DNA of 64,000 bases from Apus apus (taxonomy: Eukaryota; Chordata; Aves; Apodiformes; Apodidae), in assembly GCF_020740795.1 (NCBI RefSeq), contig NC_067287.1:10059501-10123500 (forward strand), given 5' to 3'. The notes beneath the pieces were generated by a model. The model was not told where the DNA came from, made no database searches, and saw only the letters and a list, made by a program, of their open reading frames with translations. The position numbers and the translations under genes are program-made. This document shows, one piece after another, positions 12,966 through 24,900 of this stretch (positions within the stretch are counted from its first letter, which is position 1; each line of letters starts with the position of its first letter).

Positions 12966-15900
12966 CTGAAAGAAACACACAGCAATGAAAATAGTTGTTA
13001 AAGTTTATATAAACATTTATATTCTGTTTATAATGGAAAAAAGGGTGGTTTTTTTGTTTTGGTTTTTGGGGATGGATTTAGTTGGTTGTTTTGTTTTTTC
13101 TTTTTACATTGAAAGGAAAACTTTTCTCCTATAATTCTAACCTGGAGGTACCTTTATATAGGGTATATATAATTATATATATAAATATCTTAATTGCCCT
13201 TTATATAGGGCAATTAAGAGAAGCTAGGGGTAGTTCTAAGGGGTGAGAGCAAAGAGCTGTTGTGGAGTAAAAATTCCTATCCAGTGTATTTCTTTACAAA
13301 AAATCTTGAATTGCATATCTTCTTTTTCCTCCTGTGTTCAAAATGTGTATTCATTTGTATTCATTGCTGGTGTCTAAAAGACTAAAAAAGGATTAAAATG
13401 TCTAATGATTTCCTTTTCCTGGCTTAGAGGGTTCTTTCCCTTTTGCAGGTTTAGTCAGTATGTGGTAAAAAATGATTCCACTGAATGACTTGGAGCTGAG
13501 CATGTAACTAAGTGCAATTATAGGGATACTTACTAGATCAAATTTTGATGTAAAGTTCATGTCCTGTCAAAATAAGCTTTTCTTTTCTCTCTCATTTCTG
13601 AAAGATAATGCCAATTGAATATACTATATCTGTTATAAGTCTAATAGGATTTTTTTTTAAAGTATTCATTTAGCAGCATTTGACCTGTCAGAACTGCTAC
13701 CATGTGAGAGGGAATGGGATGGAGGGAGGTTCAGCTCTTCTGTTGTGTAAGCAGAGACAAAGCTTTCAAACGATAAATAATCTTACTTTGCCCCAGATAA
13801 CTAGAGCACTAAAGCACTGGTATCAGCACACATTACCTATAAAATACCTATAAAATGTTCTGATTAGGAGTTACCCCTGCACTGGACACTGAGATAACCT
13901 CCTTAACGTTTGCACTGAGAGCAGTACTGCTGCAGGCTGTCCTGGTGGTACACTGAGAAAACCCTTTGCCCCATAGATCGTCTTTGCAAGCTGACTGTGT
14001 GTGCGTGCCCTTCAGTCTCCTTGAGGGGAATGGGAATGTTTGGGTAGCTCCTTTGGATTACTATTTTTTGTTGGTGTTTGTTTTCTCTGTGTCTGTGGCT
14101 TGTTTTTCCTAACACTGTTTATCCCATCCTACTGACCGTGGCAACGAGGGGTCAGGCTAAGCCATGCTCGAAGAGTGGCCCAAGATGGGGGAAGCATTTG
14201 TTACAGAAATGAAGGAGATAATTAAACACAAGAATTCTTAGGGAGGTTACAAATCCCTCTCAATCTGTCATGGATTGTGTTTTTTTAAAGTAAAAGCACT
14301 TACTTATCCAGCATATTTTTCTGTTTCAGAATCTTGTAGACTTCAGCTGAGGTCTGAGGACCTTGTAGCTTTTGTCCGTTCAGCATCTCGTTTTCCAGTT
14401 CCTCAATGGACTAGAAGAAAGGAGACCGATTGACTTGGGTCAGATACCAGCAGTTATCAAGAAGGTAAACAGCTCATAATGCCTGTGTAAAATGGGGAAG
14501 GGTTTCTTCATGCCTTAGTGTAAAACATTTCAAAACCCTCCTTACTTTTCCTGTGCGAGCGAAGGCTTCGGCTACTTTTCGGTTGCGACCCCCATAGCAG
14601 GTAGTGATCAGGTCAGCGACGCCGCAGCTTTCCAGAAAAGTGGCTATTGATACTGATCCCTTGCAGAACATCTTGGCAAAGGCCACCATTTCCATAAGGC
14701 CCAGGCGTATCACTGCTGCCTTGGTGTTATCACCGTAGCCCAGCCCGTCGCAGAACCCAGCTCCCACCGCCACGATGTTCTGGAAACAGGGCAGTGCGAA
14801 AGAGAGAGGAGGACAGGAAATGTTCAGGCAAGGCGTGCGGCTCAACTGCGTGAGCTCAGCTTGAAGGAAGCCCCACACATCTCTTCACCAGAACAAGGGT
14901 CAGTTTCTAAAGGCTGTAAGTTTGACACGAGTAGGACATGAGCAAACAATGTGAGCCTGCAGCCCAGAGGGCCAGCTGCATCCTGGGCTGCCTCAAAAGC
15001 CACGTGGCCACCAGGTCAAGAGAGGTGGTTCTGCCCCTCTACCCTGCTCTTTTGAGACTCCACCTGGAGTACTGTGTCCAGCTGTGGAGCCCTCAGCACA
15101 AGAGGGACATCGTCCTATTGGAACGAGTCCAGGGAAGGGCTACAAAAATAATCAAAGGGCTGGAGCACCTCTCCTACAAACACAGGCTGAGAGAGCTGGG
15201 ATTGTTCAGCCTGGAGAGGAGAAGGCTCCAGGGAGACCTTATAGTGGCATTCCAGTACCTGAAGGGGCCATAGGAAAGCTAGGATGGGCTGTTTACAAGG
15301 TTGTGTAGTAATAGGACAAGGAGCAATGGCCTTAAACTAGAGCAGAGTAGATTCAGATTGGATATCAGGAATAAGTTCTTTACCATGAGGATGGTGAAAC
15401 ACTAGAACAGATTGCACAGAGAGGTGGTGGAGGCCCCAACCCTGGAGATGTTCAAGGTCAGGCTTGACAAGGCTCTGAGCAACCTGATCTAGTTAAAAAG
15501 GTCCCTCTGCACTGCAGGGGAGACTGGACTAAATGACCTTTAGAGGTCCCTTCCAACCCCACATGTTCTATGGTTCTAAGTTTATCTTATGAAGAAGGTG
15601 GCCAGCTAGTTTCTGTTGAACAAAACTAGATGGACTTCTAGAAGATTATTATGAATTATCCACTGTTATTCCCATGGGCAAAAATCAAAGCAGCTCGTTT
15701 AACATAGTAATATTTAACATGCAATCATCTAGTATGTACACAACTCATGGTTTGTTTTTCTGCTAGTTCCAAGTTGGGACTTGGTGACTTCTTAACTATT
15801 TAAAATATCCCAAAAGGTATAATGCCTTTCTAGACTTTCTCTGTGAGTCTTTAATTTAAACAGGCATGGGTTCTATGTACAGGTGATGCAGTAGATCAAA

Positions 15901-18900
15901 ATTTAGTTTTCTCTACAAAAACTGTCAGAAGAACTGCCCTTTTCGACACCTCTAAACAAATCTCTCAGGATCCTAAACATCTTCACAACTCCTCACCATT
16001 GTCCTGCACGCCTCCCTTCCCACCTCCCAATTTCCACCCCCTAAAAAGTCCTCAAATATTTGTATTTCACTGTATATGAGTACATATGTCACTCAGTATT
16101 GCCACCGAAGTGTTTGCTCCAGACATAGAGATTCTAGTTTGTTTAGCAAAGGCAATGCCAGAGTATTGATTTCAAGAACAGCCAAGATTTCCCACAAAGC
16201 GGAAACCTCTCTCCCCTCTTGCACTCTGCTCCAGCTCCAGTCTGTGCCCAAAAGCAAAACCTGGGGGATATTTGGGTTTGTATGTAAAGAAACTTTTCTT
16301 TTTGTATCTAAGGTTACACTGGACCAATTCTTTCCTAGCCAGTCATGCCCCTTCTGCAAAGAAAGGTGAATTCTTGAAGTACAAATTATTGAATATATAA
16401 AAAAGTACAAAGGATCACAAGCCAGAGTAAATTTTAGGACATTTGAGATTCACTCAAGTGTCTCCTCATTGGAAACTTGGTGATTTTGGTATCATTTCTG
16501 ATCCAGCCTGGGATCTTGATGTGGACACAGCACGCTGTTTCTGATGTGCACCTTCTAGTTACTACTCCAGCCATGAAGATAAGTTACTAGTGGGAGCTCC
16601 TATCTGTAGTAAGAATCCTTGTTCCATGTGCTTGCAACATGCAAACAAGAAAACACAGTGGACTAAATTCTGCCCTCCGAAGCAGAGGTGCCTCCAGTAA
16701 AATAAAGATCAAAATACAACTACTTTGAAATGCTTTCCCAGCAGTTGTATTTTTAAGTAAATGTTCTCTTTTTTACAGGTTGGATGCAAACTTCACATCT
16801 TGTCTGTGCTCACTGTATGACATGATGGCAGGACTCAGACCCTGTGGCTTACAGAAGATGCAGGTGAGGGTGGAAATTGGCCCTAATAAAAATTTTTTGT
16901 TTGAAACCACTCACTTTTAAGGCTCCACAAAGCTCCACTGTATCAGAATCAAGCACCACGGTAATCCTGAAATTGGGGGTCTGCATTAATTCTTTAAAGA
17001 TCTCCCCTTGTTTTTTGTTTTTGCAGCCTGTGGGAAGGAAGGATGACAGTTAGAGGATTTTTTCCCAATGTTTCAGAGTACACACAATTAACTGAAACCT
17101 GAAATAAGGTCCCAGGGATCACTTTACTGAGACCACAAAGCCTAACTGGGTGTTGCTAAACAAGAGTTTTGTGTGACAGCAGTTCCTGCTGCTGGAAGCC
17201 AGTGTTAAAGGTATGCAAGTCCCAGGCATTGACCAGGTATCACTTAATAATACTTTAAAGAACTTAAAAGTATGTACTGGCTAATGCAGTTTCCTGCCTG
17301 AGAAAGCTTGTATAACCACAAACCTTGCAAAACATAATATTTACAAGTCTCTTTGTACAGCACGAGGGTGTAATTGCTGCTTTGAAAATGTAAACTGGTA
17401 TAATTGCTAAGTGTTGTTACGGAGCACAATGATTAAGGCCCAATTAATTTGCAATTACAGGGAGATCCACAGATTATGAGGTTGAATGCTGGCACTGCTC
17501 AAACATTTTTGGTACCAGTTCTGCTGGGGTCATGTATCATGTCACTGCAGCACTCACTGTAGGTGTGGAGAGGAAGGGTAGGGAGCCCTTGGATGTAAAG
17601 GGGCTGAGGTTTGCCTGTGTCCAGAGAGCCTCTGGCCCAAGGGGAAAAGGCTTTTGAATCTGAGTCAGCTTGGTTTCCTGCAGGGAGAGCTTAACAGTGA
17701 GTTTTAGTAGCCTGAAGCACCACACTCTGGTAGCTCTGGGGTTTCTGCCCCACCTCACAAGCAACTTTGCGTTTGCTTCTCGTTCTTCACAAAAATTGAT
17801 GTTGGGGATATTCAGTCTCTTTGAGGTGGTTGTTTCTGGGCTACATGGCTTTCCATGAGGACAAGAGCAAGGGGCAGAGCTCTTTCCAGTCATCATCACA
17901 GCATGGCTTCAAACTGGGACAGCAGAGGTTAAATTCCCCCCAAGAAAATAAATGTTGCTCAACTCCCCAAATCATGTTGAGTCCTATTTCTGACCAGTTG
18001 CTCTGCCAGCAACAATATCCAGCTGGTACAGTTTTTACTATTACTGTAACCTTTGCAAGGCAAAGCAACAGTATTGCAGCAATAATTTATTTGTTTGCCT
18101 TCCCTAGCTATGGAAGGATGTAACTGTAATTTTTGCTTATTTTAAAAGTCAATGTGTTTTAAAAACTACTGGATGAACTTCCCCAGTCAGGTCAGACCCA
18201 GTTCTGGGAGGATCTGAGGCTATGTCTTGGCAAGCAGGCTGAATGGGAGGGAGGAACAGAAAATTACTGGGGATTTTTTGTTCTTTGGAGTTGTTGGGTT
18301 TTTTTACAAATAAATTTGAAGATGGAAAAATACACCTCAGGGAGCATGAGCACATCTGAGCTTCTGATTGCAGTTCTCTGTCTGGACTGTCTAGTGCATC
18401 AGCTGCCGAGGTGCTCAGGGTTGAGCTGTACAGACATAAAAGGTGGCTTTTTGCCAACTCCTACAGAAACAGGATTAAGCTGTAATTTTTTAATGGGTGA
18501 AATTAGCTGTCAGCACTGAAAGCCACTGTCAGTTTGGACCTGATCCTGCCAGCACTGAACTCCCTGCAAATCACGCTGCTTCCCTGAAGGAGCTCAGCAG
18601 GCACTGCACCCACAGCACCCCTCAGGAACCACACAGGACCCACCACATCCCCCTGCCCCCCCCAGAGGTTATCCTGCTGCCCAGCCACAGGTGGCATTAA
18701 AACACAGCTCTTGGCTCTGGTTTGCTCGTTGCAATAGTTACCAATGGTGGTTTCACAGAACTTCTCATCAGCCACTTCTTTGGCTATGTTGGCCCCCATG
18801 AGCACACTGATTTCTATTTGCAGTTTCTCTCGGATGAGGTCAGATATGAGCTTCAGGCCATCGGGCCCCTCATCGATCCCCTGAAGAAAAGGTGACAGTC

Positions 18901-21900
18901 AAAGCCAAGTTATTAGAGTAGGAAAATTACAATGGTATAAAGCACTGATAAAGCAGAAGGTGCCCTATTGCCTGCAGCTCTCTGGTTTAAATTGGAAGGA
19001 TTTGGGCCTTACATTCACTTGCATTAGCCATTCATACAAATGCTCTGGGTTTGTACTTTTGATAACTGCAAGTTCAAGGAGAAAGTAGGGACAGTCAAGG
19101 TAACCCTGCTGGTGGCCTCTCAGCCAGCACTGCTGTCCTGAGGCTTTCTTTGATGCTGTATTTTTCCTTTGTGTTAAACTCTTGTGGTACAGAACCAGAC
19201 TTTTACATTAAGCTTACAAGCAGTGGCTTTTTTGCAAGAACTAAGTATTAATCTGGCTGCTTTGTTGGTATTAAGGAGTGCATTGAACTGTCTTGGAGTG
19301 CTTTTTTTTTTTTTCACTGAAGAAACAAGTGAATTTGCAGGAATTTTCTTCCTCTCCCACTCCTCTGTGTACTGGAGCTGGTAATGCAATTGCTATAGGG
19401 AGAAAACAAAAAAAGGGGGGGGGGGAAGAGCTGATATTGCAGTCTGAAAACTTGAATTACATTTCTTATTTTAAATTGGGTATTTCCTGTAATGCAACCA
19501 AGAGAAGACTATATTCCTACACTCTGCCTCTGACGTTTAGTTTGGGATTCTCTTAAAATATGAATTCCTTTTAAGATTATGATAATCTGGTACTTATAGC
19601 CTTAAAAAGAGATTCCTCAGTTCATGTCAGCTTGAAATTGCTTCAGTTCTGCAAAATCATTAGCGTTTATGTGCCATGTTAATGCAGCCAAGAACAGCTT
19701 TAGTGTGTACTTGGAAGAGGCAATTTGACCCAGCCCTCTTCATGTTTAAGAGTTAATTGAGGTTGTAGTCTGAGTATTTTTTCTGGCAACAGCAGCACCA
19801 GCTTATGCAGCCCTCCCTCTGCCCATTTTCACCTCCTTGCTGGTCCAAGTGGGAACCCATCCAGGCTAAAGATGGTTGGCAAAGAAGGGTTACTCTGAGC
19901 CTGGCTGGGTTGCCCCATGCTTTTCTCTCCATGGCCACGTGAGCAGCAGAAGGCTGGCTGAGTTTTAACTCTTGCAGAAAGAAATGCTCATGTTTATGCA
20001 GGGCACACAGCTGAGGCCTGGAGTTCCTGCCCTTAAGTCAAAGAGAGTTTATTTGCTCCGTACAGATCCAGTCTTGTGGAGATGATAACTTACCTTGATC
20101 AGGGAAATCCCAAATGTCCCGGGTTTTATCTGGCCTGCAATCTGCTCACAGACTCGTCCAATGAACTGATGTGGCAGAACAAACACTAAAATGTCTGCCC
20201 CGTTTGCTGCTTCAACCACGTCTGGTACAGCCACCTGGGACGAGAGCGACAACTGAAATGAGCCTCCTCATGCCAGGTAGGAACCCACACACCCTGCAAG
20301 ATACCAATGTGCCAAAGCCATGGAACACTAAACGTCTTTAATGTTAAAAGGCAGTGTGGCATAGCTGCTAGCTCTTCATGCAAGCAACTGCAGCTCTCTG
20401 CTGAAATATCCAAAGCAGCCTCTGTTAGGTTTGAGTTTTTAAAAACTTTGCTTTTAACTTGCCTTCCATCCTAGCCCTGTATGGATAAAGATGATAGATT
20501 TTCTGAACTTGTCCTGGCCTGGGAAGCCCTTTTGCTGGTTCAGCTTCTTCAGGTGGTTCCTGAAGGTACTGAGCAACCCCATATGGTTCTGCTGGAATGA
20601 GTGGTAGCACCAGTGAGCCCAGGAATGAAGCAGGGTGGTGAGACAGAGCCTCTTATGGCTGTCTTTAGTTTCCCTAGGTCACTAGCTTAGAGTTACCCAG
20701 GAATGAACTATCTCAAAAGGCACAGATGATAATAATACTTGGGATGAGATGGTTGGTTGTGTTAAATGTATAGTAACTTGACCAATAGTTAGAAAAAATT
20801 ACCCAACAAGCTTAATAACTGACAAGTTCTATCTTCCTCCAAATGCTAGTGTTACTCAGAAGAACAATTCAAGCTGGGCTACAGAGGCCACGGCAGGTGA
20901 CCTTGAGCCTGCTGTCACCAGCAGTTTGCAATCAGAGCAAATGTCACCCTTGGATGCAGCCTTGGAGCACACTGCCTTAGAGCAAACAGGATTCCCAGTG
21001 GGAGAACCAAAACTGCAGCAAAGCTGCTTCTCTGGGAAAACATCAAAGCAGGAGCAGGGCAGAGGCTGGCAGTGCTGTACAGACAGGGCTCTGGTTTCTC
21101 AAAAAATGTCACAGAGTAATGCAAGGAAAAAATTAAGTTTTGTTTGTGGTGGTTTTTTCCTCAGTTGGAGATGAAGGCATGAGGGTCCCTTCAGGCTCTA
21201 CTGCAACCAGCTGATTTTTGCTGGTAAAACCTCAGACTCTGCCTACAGACAGGAAGAGGCTGATCTGATGATAAGCCTGATGATGTGTTGGAAGGTCATA
21301 AAAATAAGTGACATGTCAGTTGTAACCCAGGAGAACTGTGTGCCAAGTTCAAACCACAGGAGTGCAAACATGCAGTTGCAGCACTAAAAGGAGTACTGAG
21401 TATAGACACTGTCCAAGCAAGGAGACCCAGCACGTGCAGTGTCTCAACTTCCTTCTACAGCTGCAGCTGTTCCAGAAACATGGTGCTACTTCCTTTAATT
21501 CACAAAACACTGGCATTTGGCAAAATCTTAAGCAAGCATGGTGAGGGGCTTTGGCTGTTTAGGTAGCAGTAAATTATTTAAGCTGATTAAGTAAAAATGC
21601 ATAACCTGGTATTTTAAATGTTCATGAAAATGAAATACTTTATATAGCAGTGTATTGCTCTCCTGAAATCACCCATAAGTCAATAGCTTATTATTCATCT
21701 CCTTGTAAGCCACAGCTGTTGGCTGTGCTGTTGAATTCTCTTTTACAAGCAGGGAGAACAGTGGCTTTCCCCTTTTTCCTAGAAGGTGCTGTGGGTTTGC
21801 AATACCTCAGCTCAGTGTAGACAGATCTCTGGCTGCCATTTCTGGAATTATGCTGATCTTGGTCAGTGAGGAGGATGGTGCATTAGCAGCACCTGACACA

Positions 21901-24900
21901 CCTGGGTGTTTCAAGTTGCATGTGAAATACAAGACAAGTAGAAGTCCCAGCAGGGAGTTATATGTAAATACTGGAGTGAGTTAAGTGGCAAACCAGAAGG
22001 AAGTAGAGCGTTACTTCCTAGTTTTTAACTTTGCCAGATGTTGCCTCCCTTATTTTTCTCTCTTATATTTCTGTGATTATTTTTTTTCTCCAACTTACCA
22101 CATTTTTTGGTATCTTGTATCCAGGCAGATATTTAACATTTTCATGTTCCTGGTTCATTATCTCTGACAGTTTTCTTCCATTGATGATCTCTTCAAATAC
22201 CCACATCTTGACAGTAGGATCAAATCTGTTGGACTTCTGGACATTTTTGCCAATGATTCTTGCTATGGCTGATCCCCTTTAAAATTAAAAAGAGTTGAAA
22301 TAATAAGAAACAAATAGTTTTCTTGTGAATTGGAAAACACAAATAACTTTAAACATAGTAACTTCTAAAAGCTGTTCAGCTGTTCAGGTTCTTGCTACAC
22401 TTATAAGAAAGAAAATCCTCCATCAAAAACCCCTCAGTTTAAAAACACAAAGTAGAACTAGAGAAAATATAACTATAATAAGGGATCTGAAGTCATGTCA
22501 AATATTATAAAGTGAGGATACCATCAATAGCACTAACAATGTAGTTTCTGGGATTAAAATCTTTCTTGCTTCTTGGATAATTCTTTTTTTCTGAAGACCA
22601 AAAAATGTCAAATAGTCCAGGTGGCAAAGCAGTGCTGAACGACCTTGCTGTGACAGTCTTTGTGCATCTCATCTAAAATAGATGCATCCCACTTTCCTAC
22701 CAATAAGCAAACAGTTGCAATAAGGGTTTTATGTAACAGATAAGTCCTCAGGAATCGTTGTTTTCTTAAAATAATCCTCAACCTGATGGTTTCCCTTTAT
22801 TGTTCTAATTATCACTGTAACAGGATCTGCAGTAGTTGCAGCCTGAGGGCATTCTAACCATGCAGTTTACTCTGCTTCACTCATGCTGACCATTTTTTAA
22901 TCTCAGTTCAGACAACAATTTTGTTTCCCCAGCACCACTGCAGCCTTGCAAACATTCAGTTATTTTCTTGGCAAGAGAGAATTAAAAGCCCCACACAAAA
23001 TACCTGAAGTATGACTTATGCTGTTTGAGTTATATGGGGAGGAAGGGTGATTATTTTTACTCTTCTGTTGCCTCTTTCCATTTTAATACTACTTTAAAGT
23101 ACTGGCCATTTTATTAACACAACTGAATGGGAGCTCCAACTGCAATGTTCTTGTCCTCTGACCCACTTGTACAATACCTGCATGAACAGGATTGAGCTCT
23201 GATATGTTTTCTGGAACCAATAAAGGTCTCAAGTATATCCAAGACAAAGTCCAGGTAGGTTTGTGCTGTCCATGGTTCAAAGGGAAACCACATTGTAACT
23301 GGTTCTCCTTGGCTCAACCATTTTTTTTTTTTGATGTAACAGGTTTGCACAAGGCTAAATTGCTCAAGAAGTAATAAAAGAACAAGGGCTTCATCCTAAT
23401 CTGTTGATAAAGAAATCCTACTTAGATCAGGTTTCACATTCCTCAGTGTTGTATCTGTATCCTGAGTGGCTGTAATGCTTTCTTTCTAGAAGAGGACTAT
23501 TGGGTTTGGTCGTTTAAAATACAGAGAGAAAAGTTTTAGGGGTGAAATGTTTGAGGGGTGAAGCTTTACTATAAGAGAAGTATTATCTTTAAAATTACTT
23601 ACATTCTGGCTCTCTTGTCCTGCTTTGAACAGAAAAGCACAATCAAGGCCTGAGCTTAGGAGGAACTGTGGCTCAGCACAATAAATGTGTATTAAGAAGA
23701 GAAGTTATTTTTTATGGATAACCCTGAGATCGAAAGCCATTGTCCGGGTTGTGCTGAAGACTCCCATCAGGAGTATCTGTTCTCTCAGTAGATAAATCTC
23801 ATCTTCCAGCAGAGCTGTCATTACCCCTATGTTGGATGTTGCCACTCAAATATTTTTCTATTGACAAGATGTTGTTGAAGATACCTCAGGTATAAAGCTC
23901 CATAAATGTCAGTATTTTTCATCTGGTTTCTGTTTAGATGAATGAGGATTTGGGGGAGAAAAGATTTAATGTTTAAAAGGCACCGAGTTGTCATCAGAGA
24001 AAATACTTCCCGGAAGACTACCAAACAGTTCAAAACCTGATGCTCTGTTTTACTTAGTCCATTTAAAATTCAGTCATCATTGATGAGCTTTGGGGAGAAG
24101 AACTGCTCTGTCTGTGAAGGTGGTGTTCAATAGACTACATAGGCTTGGCAGAAGAGGGATGCTTATGCAAAGAAAACCAAGGACACTCATATATATATAT
24201 AAGACTTCACCATGGTTTTTTTTAGTCCAAAACTCAATTTAGTGAAGATTAACAGCAGGCAGAGGTAACTTTAAAAGGTGAAAACTGCCAATCAATTCCT
24301 TTTCCCCAATTATGTTAACTCATATCAGAAGTGATTTACATACTGCTAAGAAAAAGACAGCTTTTATCTGGGTATTTCCTATCAGTATAATGAGAAAGCT
24401 TTGATGTAGAATGACTCAGATAAGTTCCATTATTTACATATGTGAATATGAAAGTGTTTGTGGCACACATCAGATCTGGTGAAAAAAAGAGAGCTGAAGG
24501 GATCCCCTGGAGCAGCTAGTCCCTTCCCAACACAAAGGGCAGTCAAATATACTTACGATGTCCCTAATAGTTTTTCTGAGGAGATTTTAAAGATCTCAGC
24601 ATTTGCAGGTCTCTTCCTTTCCCCAACCAGCCCATCCCAGGACTTTCCTATCCTTAGCATTAGAAAGATCATCCTTGTGTTTAACCTAAGTCTTTCTTAC
24701 TGCAGTTTAAGCCCGTTTCTCTTCTAGAAGGGTGAACTATTGATTTCTTCTTTAGATGCTTGAGGGTGATCATGTCTCCCTCCAGTCTCTTTCTTAACCA
24801 ACTATCCCAATGTTTTAAAATTACAGTATTTCTCAGATTGGAAGGGACCATGAGAGTTCTCCAAGGTGGGGACACCACTGAGTCCAGATGGGTTGCTCAG

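Noticed and set aside
14938-15273. Apparent stand-alone 111-aa gene
   Set aside because: It is the truncated end of a CR1 reverse transcriptase inside a retrotransposon fragment.
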